Source: Paenibacillaceae bacterium
GTDB taxonomy: Bacteria > Bacillota > Clostridia > Lachnospirales > Lachnospiraceae
Length of the DNA stretch: 64,000 nt
Assembly: GCA_015057705.1 (NCBI GenBank)
Contig: SVDU01000006.1
Coordinates: 62,001-126,000, forward strand
Reading direction: 5' to 3'
Shown: piece by piece, positions 1-8,385 of the stretch
Numbering within the stretch: position 1 is the first letter of the stretch
How the letters are laid out: every line of letters begins with the position of its first letter
Program-made: the position numbers and the translations under genes
Notes under the pieces: model-generated
The model's database searches: none
The model's input: only the letters and a program-made list of their open reading frames with translations
What the model was told of the DNA's origin: nothing

Positions 1-660
1 CACCGAAGAATTGTTGTTATCGAGCCGATAATGATATAGCTGATGATCTGAAAAATAAACCTTTTTGGAAAGCAACGTTGCCAATACGGAAAATCCTGTA
101 TCCTGATAAGAAGCTCCCTGAGTCTCATTTAAATATAAATGGTTACTAATTAAAAAATCCTTTTGATAAAGTCCAGCCCATATACTGTATCCAACATAAT
201 ATCTGATTTCCGGTTCTTCCTGCACGTTTATAACACAATTATATCGGGATTGATTTGCTAAATGTTTAAATTCAGACTCAATCCTTCTTCCACCGATATC
301 AATAAACTTTTTGTAATCTGCTTTTATAAAATCCACCTGGTATTTCTCTGCCGTTTCATATAAGATCTGCAACATATCACTTCTGATATAATCGTCCGAT
401 TCCACAATTGCAATATAAGTTCCCTGAGCTAAGGAAATTCCCTTGTTAATCTTATAACCATAACTTGAATTACTGTCATACAAATAGTGAACTCGTCTAT
501 CATTTTCAGCATATGATCCAATAATATTTGAAGTTGCATCAGAACCACTATCAATACATATAATTTCAATTTCCTGCAATGTCTGATTAATTATACTATC
601 CATGCATTCTTTTATATATTTTTCAGAGTTATGTAATGGTAAAATAACGGTAATCTTCAT
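1..660 (-). CDS. Family 2 glycosyltransferase, C-terminus cut by window edge
   Basis: The frame is open from an ATG at 660 to the window edge (220 codons, no stop), so this is the N-terminal part of a longer protein. The start reads MKITVILPLHNSEKYIKEC, the classic first strand and helix of a GT-A family 2 enzyme. Further on are a CIDSGSDATS stretch (nucleotide-binding loop) and VESDDYI, the DxD-like metal and sugar-nucleotide site at about residue 100. It probably adds a sugar to a surface glycan at the cytoplasmic face. It is the last gene visible in the minus-strand glycan operon and starts 23 bases after the stop of the preceding glycosyltransferase. Donor and acceptor cannot be read from sequence. 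The family call is firm. Confidence 0.85.
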   Translation of the reverse strand, partial: MKITVILPLHNSEKYIKECMDSIINQTLQEIEIICIDSGSDATSNIIGSYAENDRRVHYLYDSNSSYGYKINKGISLAQGTYIAIVESDDYIRSDMLQILYETAEKYQVDFIKADYKKFIDIGGRRIESEFKHLANQSRYNCVINVQEEPEIRYYVGYSIWAGLYQKDFLISNHLYLNETQGASYQDTGFSVLATLLSKKVYFSDHQLYHYRLDNNNSSV

Positions 661-683
661 CTTTTTACTCCTCTAATTTAACT

Positions 684-1922
684 TTATTCCAAACATATTG
701 GTGATTTCCAGACTACCTTTTGCTCATTTATCCCCAATTCTTTAAGATTTTCTTTAATTTCTAAAACAGTTTTTTCATTTTTAACTGCTATTACTACATA
801 ATCAAACTCCATGTCTCTTAATATATCAGGTGATTGAATTATATGATCTTCGGTCATCAGATTTGTGTAATTTTGATCCACCCACCCATGTAATTTTGCA
901 TATCTGCTTTTTATCAGATTTTCTTCATATGATGCCCCAACATTTCCTCCACCGTATATTACTACACTGCTATCTTTTTCAATTAATTCAAACGGGAAAA
1001 GATACTTGGGTCTTTCTGGTAGAATATCAAATACACTTTTTATAGCCCAAAATAAAAATATTTTTGTATATGCTTTCACCTGTGTTTCCGTTTGGCTCCA
1101 AATACCAAACTCCAAAAACTTTTTCCTCATATAATGATAAAACTTATAAATCTTTTGAAAAGAGTCGATATTGTTATTCTGCGTCAAAGAATTAGAACGA
1201 GCTACATAATGATACCAACTTCTGTCAAGTATCATTATCTTTGTAGCTTTCGTAATAAATATATAAGTAATTGCAGCATCATCTCCCAAAACAATATTTT
1301 CGTCTAAATCAGCGCAAACTTTTTTCAACAATTCCACTTTATAAATTTTATTTGACATAGATGGAGTAATAGCCCTCTGTTTTGTTTGCATATCATACAT
1401 CATGCAAGGAATTATCTTATCATTTATATCCTCACACTCATATAATCCAGGAGGTATTTTATCAATCTCATAAATAACATTTTTGGGGGTTTCTATAGTG
1501 AGACCGGATGTAATCATATCCGGATTATATTCTGCATACGCAGCCATCATACAAAAATACATATCAGGCTCTATCCAGTCATCACTATCTACAAAAGTTA
1601 TCAATTTACCATAAGCCAATTGAACACCCAGATTTCTTGCTGCAACTGGTCCATTATTATTTATATGTATAACACGTATTCTATCGTCCTTATTTGAAAA
1701 TTCATCACAGAATTTCCCCGAATCATCTGTAGAACCATCATTAATTAAAATAATATCTAATTTATTATATTTCTGATAAATAATACTATTTATACATTTT
1801 TCCAGATACTGTGCAGTGTTATAAACAGGAACCACTACAGTCAATAATTCATTTATAAAAACATCTGTGTTGTACACTTTTTTAGTATTCCTCTCTTTAA
1901 ATAAATATATCACTAAAACCAC
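684..1922 (-). CDS. Family 2 glycosyltransferase with C-terminal Rossmann-like module
   Basis: The GT-A core begins with LTVVVPVYNTAQYLEKC, followed by LINDGSTDDSG and VDSDDWI (DxD-like site), so this is a family 2 inverting-type glycosyltransferase. From about residue 310 a separate domain starts with VVIYGGGNVG, a glycine-rich Rossmann-like turn also seen in three neighbouring proteins. The start is uncertain. The longest frame opens with a GTG at 1922 that overlaps the previous gene by 10 bases and puts about 25 unusual residues before the GT fold. A GTG at 1877 preceded by AGAGAGG is an alternative, though its spacing is long. Role: a sugar transfer step of the flagellin-adjacent glycan locus. 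The substrate is unknown. Confidence 0.8.
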   Translation of the reverse strand: MVLVIYLFKERNTKKVYNTDVFINELLTVVVPVYNTAQYLEKCINSIIYQKYNKLDIILINDGSTDDSGKFCDEFSNKDDRIRVIHINNNGPVAARNLGVQLAYGKLITFVDSDDWIEPDMYFCMMAAYAEYNPDMITSGLTIETPKNVIYEIDKIPPGLYECEDINDKIIPCMMYDMQTKQRAITPSMSNKIYKVELLKKVCADLDENIVLGDDAAITYIFITKATKIMILDRSWYHYVARSNSLTQNNNIDSFQKIYKFYHYMRKKFLEFGIWSQTETQVKAYTKIFLFWAIKSVFDILPERPKYLFPFELIEKDSSVVIYGGGNVGASYEENLIKSRYAKLHGWVDQNYTNLMTEDHIIQSPDILRDMEFDYVVIAVKNEKTVLEIKENLKELGINEQKVVWKSPICLE

Positions 1923-2845
1923 AATTCAGAGAATTCTAAACGTTTTGAAAAGCGCCTTCTGCACATTATTTCCACTTCTTTTGCATTTTCAACTCTTAAC
2001 TCTTTTGATTGATGGATTATTTTTAACAAAACATTATATAGTTTTTCTATATCATTCCTATTGACAATTGTCGATGAGATCGCTTCTGGAAACATTTTAT
2101 TTATAATTTCATACTCCTCATTTAGCAATAAATATCCATTTAACTCAAAAGCATATTTATGTAAATTCGAAAATTTTTCAGACCTCTCTTTTGATTGCAA
2201 ATTTTGTCTTCTTACTGTTTCATTATTTCCGGATTTTCTCCAATACAACAAATTTTCGCTTAAATTTGTAATCCTTCCGCGAGCCGAACATTGTATCCAA
2301 AAATGATAATCCTCCATTCCCAGCCAACCATCATGATAATTTATCCGATTTCTTTTTATAAAATCAGCCCTAAACATTGCACTTCCATTTGCAACAGAGT
2401 CATATAGCATCATATCAGCACGGATATATAATGGATTATTCAACGGTTCTCCACAAGTCCGTATTATCTGATCATTTTCATCTATAATACAATGCCGTCC
2501 TCCCACTACATCTATATCACTGTGTACATTTAGATAATTAACTTGAGTATCAAAGCGGAAAGGAACCGTTAAATCATCGTCATCCATTAAAGCAATATAC
2601 TCTCCACTTGCTAATGCCAATCCCCTATTTCTTGAAAATGAAATTCCCTCGTTTTTTTCATTTCTTACAATTTTTATTCTGGAATCCCTTATTTTACTAA
2701 CGATATCTAACGAATTATCTGTTGAACAGTCATCAACTATTAATAATTCAAAATCTTTATAGGATTGTTGCAAGATCGATTCAATTGCTTTACTTACAAA
2801 CTGTTCCGCATTATACAAAGGCATAATAACTGATATCTTTGGCAT
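1913..2845 (-). CDS. Family 2 glycosyltransferase
   Basis: This is a 310-residue GT-A family 2 enzyme. It starts MPKISVIMPLYNAEQFVSKA, has IVDDCSTDNSL at the nucleotide loop and ALMDDDDL at the metal site near residue 90. The GMEDYHFWIQC segment fits the acceptor-side acidic region (ED motif) common in bacterial polysaccharide glycosyltransferases. No membrane segment is evident, so it is presumably a cytoplasmic or peripheral membrane enzyme. It lies in the minus-strand glycan operon, 128 bases after the methyltransferase gene, and its 3' end overlaps the next annotated frame by 10 bases. Substrate unknown; fold and class are secure. Confidence 0.88.
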   Translation of the reverse strand: MPKISVIMPLYNAEQFVSKAIESILQQSYKDFELLIVDDCSTDNSLDIVSKIRDSRIKIVRNEKNEGISFSRNRGLALASGEYIALMDDDDLTVPFRFDTQVNYLNVHSDIDVVGGRHCIIDENDQIIRTCGEPLNNPLYIRADMMLYDSVANGSAMFRADFIKRNRINYHDGWLGMEDYHFWIQCSARGRITNLSENLLYWRKSGNNETVRRQNLQSKERSEKFSNLHKYAFELNGYLLLNEEYEIINKMFPEAISSTIVNRNDIEKLYNVLLKIIHQSKELRVENAKEVEIMCRRRFSKRLEFSELWF

Positions 2846-2973
2846 TATTACCTTATATGATGTTCATAGAAGTTTAACATCATATTTCCTCCTTATATAT
2901 ATTTAGTATTGTGATAACAAATCTTTATTAGATTATAACTGCTACAGATTTTACAAAAAAACAGATGTAATTA

Positions 2974-4179
2974 TTACTTCTTTTGCATCCAAAAACTCCC
3001 ACCTTGAATCGGAGCATGAATGGGCCAGTTTTCCATGAATATATCCCTATATTTTTTTTCCATCATATTTTGAAAATATATGGTTTTATAATTATCATTG
3101 TTCTGTAAAAACGCCCTCAATAAATATAATTCATTCCATACCCTGCCACTGTAAATCCACTCCTTTGGATATTCGAATGGATAAAAAATGTCATGCAAAT
3201 GAATGTAAACACCTTTTGCAAGTCTGGGAAATATATCAAAAAACAAATAATTGACATCTGATCCTATTTTAGATACATGTGTTGAGTCTATAAATAGAAC
3301 ATCTCCTTCTTCCAATTTCTCAAATGCATTGAATGAAACATCCTGCAATTTTTCTGGCAACAATTCAAGCTCATCCTGCGGCTTAACCAAAGATTTTAGT
3401 AAATCTGGATAAGGTTCAATAAATTTTAATTTAATTTGGTTATTCAAATAAAATTCATTCGTATCAAGCATGACTGCAGATGTATATCCTGAACCAACCT
3501 CAATAACCCTTTTAGGACGTAAAATTCGTAGCATGCAATGTAAACCAATTGCATCTGCATGACTTAGATTATTGTTATTATATTTATACCTTAATTTATT
3601 TGAATCTGTATATTCTGTAATATCTGTCCAATTGGGTATTGTGTCATACAAAAGTTGCATTTTATGTAGCGTCTTTATTTGATTCTCCTCATTAAAGTCT
3701 ATATCCCTTACATCTTTTTCTCGCAGAAATAATTGTTCTTCTTTATTTTTGATTTCTTCCAAGTCTGGATATAAAGAATAAAAATGACCAAGAGGCGAAA
3801 AGTTTTCTTTCTCTATATAACTATTCAGTCCCTCCCAATTAAATATAGTTCCTGTAATATTCGGAGGCATTATATAGGGAAAACCCTCCTTTTCTAATTT
3901 GTTTACAATATCCCAGCCATATTTTGGAGAAACCAGCATATAATATTTTCTTTTATCTTCCATAAGTTTCTCTAAGCCAACTACTGGAATTCCACAAATA
4001 ATTTCACTCTGTTTTATTATATCATTATCACAAAAGCAGCTAACTTTTAAGTTGTTTTTTTCAAGCTTATAAAATAAACGCTGCCCCCTTTGCCCTGCTC
4101 CAAAAATAACCCACACTTTTTCTAAATCCGAAGAATATTCATTGTTAAAATACGCATTAAGAATATTTTTTAATTCCAT
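2974..4179 (-). CDS. SAM-dependent methyltransferase with N-terminal Rossmann-like module
   Basis: Two domains are visible in 401 residues. The N-terminus (about 20-110) carries VWVIFGAGQRGQRL, the Rossmann-like module repeated in neighbouring proteins. The C-terminal half has a class I methyltransferase motif I, RVIEVGSGYTSAVML, near residue 220, then VLFIDSTHVSKIGSD and IHLHDIFYPF. The Asp and His residues there resemble the metal-dependent sugar O-methyltransferase type (Methyltransf_24, macrocin O-methyltransferase-like). It likely methylates a hydroxyl on a glycan sugar or side chain before or after assembly. It sits between two glycosyltransferase genes with AT-rich gaps of about 130 bases on each side. 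The exact acceptor is unknown. Class confidence is good, subtype is inference. Confidence 0.75.
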   Translation of the reverse strand: MELKNILNAYFNNEYSSDLEKVWVIFGAGQRGQRLFYKLEKNNLKVSCFCDNDIIKQSEIICGIPVVGLEKLMEDKRKYYMLVSPKYGWDIVNKLEKEGFPYIMPPNITGTIFNWEGLNSYIEKENFSPLGHFYSLYPDLEEIKNKEEQLFLREKDVRDIDFNEENQIKTLHKMQLLYDTIPNWTDITEYTDSNKLRYKYNNNNLSHADAIGLHCMLRILRPKRVIEVGSGYTSAVMLDTNEFYLNNQIKLKFIEPYPDLLKSLVKPQDELELLPEKLQDVSFNAFEKLEEGDVLFIDSTHVSKIGSDVNYLFFDIFPRLAKGVYIHLHDIFYPFEYPKEWIYSGRVWNELYLLRAFLQNNDNYKTIYFQNMMEKKYRDIFMENWPIHAPIQGGSFWMQKK

Positions 4180-4311
4180 ATTAATTATTTACAATGTATA
4201 AATATAATATAATACTCATACAATCCTCTCTAAATAGTATATAAAACAAACTATAATAACTAATAATTTTCAGAATTTATATAATATAATTTAATAGATT
4301 TTGCATTTCAA

Positions 4312-5697
4312 TCAAGCCATATGATCACATAAATATGTTTGAATAGTATCACCAAACTTATTCATAGAGAAATATCTCTCATATGTGTTTCTTGCATTTT
4401 TTCTTATATAATTAAGAGACTCTATATTTTGTATTATATAAGTCAACTTCAACAATAAATCCTCCAAATTACCCGCTTCATAGATAAACCCATTTTCATT
4501 ATTTTGGATAAATTCTGCAATCCCAGTATTCGTATTTGTTATGCATATTTTCTGATTCATCATTCCTTCTACTATAGCTATAGACATTGTCTCCTCTAAA
4601 GATGTGCATACTACTATATCTATTTGTTGGAATACTTTCTCTATTTCATTCCTAGACATCTCTCCCAAAATTTTTATCTGGTTAAAATCTTTTATTATAT
4701 CATTAACTTCTTCTCTATATTTTTTTCCCCCATCGCTTCCAATAATCCAACACTCTAGCTTATCCTTTACAGATAGAGGTAATTTTTTTAATGCATATAT
4801 TAGCTCTTTTTGATTTTTATTACTTGTGATCTTTCCTATTATTGATATAACTATCTTTTCATGGAATATATCGCCATTAACATAAAAATCCGGTAATCCG
4901 AAAGGTAATATTTCTACTTTTGGTTCTAAATAATATTTGGCAAAATTTGACCTAGCAATATCGCTAACTGCAAAAATCTTTACATTTGTAAATGCAGTGT
5001 CATCTATGAGATTCCCATATTGTTTTATGTACTCATTATAAGGTGTGCTATGCTCGTGCAACCACCAAAACACAGGTTTTCTTTTACTAATTCTATTTAC
5101 ACATAATATACTTTGAAGCGCGATAGCCATAACAAAGTCAAATTCTTGTATCCACTCAAGTTCTGCTTCCTCTATATATGGTATAGCTGTACATAACCAA
5201 ACATTTATTTTGTAACTATTAATTTCCAGAATTGTGTCTTCATTACCCGCTGGTGCTGATAATACAACATAATATCCTTTATCCTTTAATGCTATAGCAG
5301 CATATATTGCAGCTAAAGAACCTCCTGTATAATTTATAAATGGCAATATAATAAGTGCCCTTTTCTTACCTTGATCTTTCTCTGCTTCGTACTTAGTGAC
5401 AAGCCCATGAGTTTTACTACTAACAAATTCCTCCCAAAACATTATCTTTTCACTAGGTACTCCTAATAATATTAATTGATTTTTCATTTCTATAGGAGTA
5501 AGACTAGCTAAAATAATAACATCATAATTTAGTTCTGACACGGAATGGGGAGCATAAACAGATATATTTTCAATGTATTTTCCTTGTAGACTATTATTAT
5601 TATCTATAAAAGCAATTATATTTACTTCTTTTGGCAATGTATTCTTTCGTCTTTCATAAAATATTCCTGTTCCAAAAATAACTACATTTGAGTTCAT
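4312..5697 (-). CDS. Family 4 (GT-B) glycosyltransferase with N-terminal Rossmann-like module
   Basis: The first 90 residues (NVVIFGTGIFYERR and following) match the Rossmann-like module of the neighbouring methyltransferase and ParB-like protein. From about residue 110 the protein is a GT-B enzyme: LPFINYTGGSLAA is the N-terminal glycine-rich loop, ISIIGKITSNKNQ starts the C-terminal Rossmann domain, and EETMSIAIVEGM gives the E-x7-E motif of retaining family 4 enzymes. It probably transfers a sugar from a nucleotide donor in the cytoplasm during glycan assembly. The gene is preceded by a 219-base AT-rich gap, unlike the tight spacing further upstream. Donor and acceptor unknown. Confidence 0.82.
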   Translation of the reverse strand: MNSNVVIFGTGIFYERRKNTLPKEVNIIAFIDNNNSLQGKYIENISVYAPHSVSELNYDVIILASLTPIEMKNQLILLGVPSEKIMFWEEFVSSKTHGLVTKYEAEKDQGKKRALIILPFINYTGGSLAAIYAAIALKDKGYYVVLSAPAGNEDTILEINSYKINVWLCTAIPYIEEAELEWIQEFDFVMAIALQSILCVNRISKRKPVFWWLHEHSTPYNEYIKQYGNLIDDTAFTNVKIFAVSDIARSNFAKYYLEPKVEILPFGLPDFYVNGDIFHEKIVISIIGKITSNKNQKELIYALKKLPLSVKDKLECWIIGSDGGKKYREEVNDIIKDFNQIKILGEMSRNEIEKVFQQIDIVVCTSLEETMSIAIVEGMMNQKICITNTNTGIAEFIQNNENGFIYEAGNLEDLLLKLTYIIQNIESLNYIRKNARNTYERYFSMNKFGDTIQTYLCDHMA

Positions 5698-5916
5698 TAT
5701 TATACCTCTTTATCTAATTCTTTTTGTTTAAAGTAGTTTCTCAACAACATGTTTATATTATATTTTTTTAGTAAACCATTATTAAATATATCACAGTAAA
5801 TGCAATGATTCCTCTTTTATATTCATTTAAGAATACATTGTTTTTTCATTATTCCATATATCTATTATAGTATTTTTAGATACGTCACTAAGCAAAAAGA
5901 TAATGATCGTTATATT
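5698..5916. other. AT-rich intergenic gap in glycan operon
   Basis: This 219-base gap separates the GT2/DUF6270-like gene from the GT4 gene. It is very AT-rich. On the minus strand a perfect TATAAT lies at 5864-5869, but the base context 16-18 upstream is a poor -35, so an internal promoter is only a possibility. No RNA gene, repeat or clear terminator was seen. Confidence 0.3.
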
Positions 5917-7503
5917 TTAGATTAATAGCTTTTCTATCCTATATGCTATCTCTCTATTTACTAACTCATTCAGATGAGATGGAACAGCACCATATTCATA
6001 ATCTTTATCAGTAATATAGTATTGACAGTCTAAGGTTTCAACGTCTAATGCAAAACTACAATTTGACATAAAAAAGCTATAATAATGTTTCAGCATTTTA
6101 TTTATCGATTTTATCATATTAATATTTTCATACATTTCACTATAAAATATATCACCCTTATATTCTGATAAATAATTTTTTACTAAAATAATCTTAATAC
6201 TTGGGTAATAAGCTTGTATTTTTTTAATAAAGTTAATACAGCTAACTTCCCATAATCTTTTACATTCGATACTGTCGCGATATATTATATGATTGTTATC
6301 GAAGTTAACTTTGCAATCTTTATAAGCATCGCTCATAGTTAAATAACCACCCTCTACCTGTATTAAATCAAAGCGTTCTTCGATAAAGTCCATAATAATA
6401 TATTGGGGATCTTCCTTTTTTAAATAATACCAAAAATCAGATTTTATATCCCTATTAACCATAATCTCACGATATTTATTATTAGATATAACGTTTTCCT
6501 TCTGACTTATGGGATTTACTATACTAATAAGACTTGAAAAATCAAATCTTAAAGATGGAATATGTAACATATTCATTAACCATGTAATACGGTTTAAGTT
6601 ATATCCACCTAACGTGATATATTTAATTTCATTGGATTCAGGAAACTGTTTTTTGATAAATGATCGGTAGTCATTTACCATACTAGCAAATTCTTTTTCT
6701 TGTTTCCTATGAAAAAAAGCCGCCAAAATATCTGATAGCTTATATTTTATAGTTCTTTCTAATTGAAATTTATATTTCTCATAAATTCCACATCTTCTAA
6801 ATCCATAAACTAATTCGGTAAAAGCCATTACTCCTATTGAATTATTATTTTCTAGGATATCTCTAGGTTTTTCTGACAAAGAATCTTTTCTAAATGTTCG
6901 ATAATAGTATAGAGGTTTTTTAACATTTACTATATTATTTGATAATGCAATCAGTAATGCATAAATAGCTCTTGCTGGACTATGACAGTTTGGAAAATAT
7001 ATATTATATCTTAAAAATATATCTCTACGAATTAAACATTTCCAAATAGCCGTATTACCATATATCATATGTTCTTCTTTTGAATATTCTTTTGCCATGC
7101 ATCCATAACTTGAACGATATGATTTTTGACCGTTAATATCATTATAACGGTATACATCACATTCCGCTATATCAGCATCATGCTTTTCTGCCTCAGTATA
7201 TAAATCAAGTAAAAAGTTCTTATCCAACCAATCATCTGAATCCAAAAAGGCCAAATATATTCCCTTAGCTTCCCTTATTCCCAAATTTCTGGTTGCAGAT
7301 AGGCCCTCATTCATCTTAGTAATATATCGAATTCGTCTGTCTTTATTTTTCCATTGAAGACATTTTCTTTCAGATCCATCAGTAGAGCCATCATTTATCA
7401 AAAGTATTTCATAATCATTAAAACTTTGGTTTAATAACGATTCCATACAAATATCCAGCCAGCTATATACATTATACACAGGTACAATTACACTAATCTT
7501 CAT
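5917..7503 (-). CDS. Family 2 glycosyltransferase fused to a DUF6270-like domain
   Basis: Residues 1-250 are a standard GT-A family 2 domain: MKISVIVPVYNVYSWLDIC, LINDGSTDGSERK, FLDSDDWLDKN. From about residue 290 a second domain begins, with a GGYNLNRITW start, RFDFSSLISIVNP, a YIIMDFIEERFDL core and an SHLNELVNREIA end. This layout resembles DUF6270, an SGNH-like domain of capsule loci. In that family the first block usually holds a serine nucleophile; here the matching place reads LGGYN, with no serine. The start codon overlaps the stop of the 272-residue upstream gene in an ATGA (7500-7503), implying translational coupling. The domain assignment is from memory of the family, so moderate confidence. 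Confidence 0.75.
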   Translation of the reverse strand: MKISVIVPVYNVYSWLDICMESLLNQSFNDYEILLINDGSTDGSERKCLQWKNKDRRIRYITKMNEGLSATRNLGIREAKGIYLAFLDSDDWLDKNFLLDLYTEAEKHDADIAECDVYRYNDINGQKSYRSSYGCMAKEYSKEEHMIYGNTAIWKCLIRRDIFLRYNIYFPNCHSPARAIYALLIALSNNIVNVKKPLYYYRTFRKDSLSEKPRDILENNNSIGVMAFTELVYGFRRCGIYEKYKFQLERTIKYKLSDILAAFFHRKQEKEFASMVNDYRSFIKKQFPESNEIKYITLGGYNLNRITWLMNMLHIPSLRFDFSSLISIVNPISQKENVISNNKYREIMVNRDIKSDFWYYLKKEDPQYIIMDFIEERFDLIQVEGGYLTMSDAYKDCKVNFDNNHIIYRDSIECKRLWEVSCINFIKKIQAYYPSIKIILVKNYLSEYKGDIFYSEMYENINMIKSINKMLKHYYSFFMSNCSFALDVETLDCQYYITDKDYEYGAVPSHLNELVNREIAYRIEKLLI

Positions 7504-8318
7504 TTGTACTGCTCCTCAATTCTTTGATTGGTTGCATCCAATATATCAATAAGTTCAGGCTCAAATCCAGCATCTAACGCGTATTGTTTTTCTAAAATAG
7601 CCCCCTGATTATGAATCTCCGCTAGATTTTTCGTCTTATTAAATATATTACACATAACAAAACCCTGATTAAAATAGCTTGCTACTGCTATTCTATGTGC
7701 TCCATCAAAAATTCTATAGTCCTCATACAATGATGAACACTTACTCGTATCATAACCATTTTGTTCCCAGCTTTTTATTAATTCAATAAACTGTATCAAT
7801 CGTCTTTCTGACGTTTCATCGCTATTAAATAATGACAAATATTTTTTATAGCATTTGTATCCATTTATATTTTTTCCGTAATAATTATCGATAGCCAGGT
7901 ATCTGATAGCCATACCATAGTCCTCCCGAGCTGCATTCCAAATTTTAGAAAGAGTTACTTTCTTATTACAATAAATCGGTGCTCCTAGCAATAATTTATA
8001 CAAAAAGGGATAAATCCATATAAAGTTTTTGATCCCCTTATTAATCAGATCAGCTATAATAGCGTCTTTAATGGAATCATGAACAGCGACACATATTATC
8101 ATTTGTTCATTACTTTCTAGTTGATTCATAGGAATTATAGATATGCCATCTATATCCAGATAGCTACCTGTAGTAGTTGCAAAAGATACTACATTTTTTT
8201 CTATCTCGTATTTCTTTAAAGCGCCATAAAATCTTGTTGCAACATAACCAGCGCCAAAAATTATAATTTTGTGATTACTTAAAATGTATAATAGTTCAGT
8301 AATGTCATTAACTTCCAT
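7500..8318 (-). CDS. Rossmann-like module fused to ParB/sulfiredoxin-like domain
   Basis: This 272-residue protein opens with KIIIFGAGYVATRF, the Rossmann-like module shared with three neighbours (about residues 14-115). The C-terminal half contains YRIFDGAHRIAVASYFN near residue 210, the DGxHR signature of the ParB/sulfiredoxin-like fold, which in other proteins binds nucleotide or a phosphorylated substrate. No DNA-binding helix-turn-helix follows, so a chromosome partition role is unlikely. A small-molecule kinase or a nucleotide-binding role in glycan side-chain synthesis is an inference. It is translationally coupled to the following glycosyltransferase gene. It begins 67 bases after the phosphotransferase gene, at the point where the operon becomes more AT-rich. 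Confidence 0.6.
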   Translation of the reverse strand: MEVNDITELLYILSNHKIIIFGAGYVATRFYGALKKYEIEKNVVSFATTTGSYLDIDGISIIPMNQLESNEQMIICVAVHDSIKDAIIADLINKGIKNFIWIYPFLYKLLLGAPIYCNKKVTLSKIWNAAREDYGMAIRYLAIDNYYGKNINGYKCYKKYLSLFNSDETSERRLIQFIELIKSWEQNGYDTSKCSSLYEDYRIFDGAHRIAVASYFNQGFVMCNIFNKTKNLAEIHNQGAILEKQYALDAGFEPELIDILDATNQRIEEQYK

Positions 8319-8385
8319 TCAAATCACACCTGTTCATCTTAAGAATTAGCTCTTTATTTTTTAAACTTGACGCTTCTATTTCACT

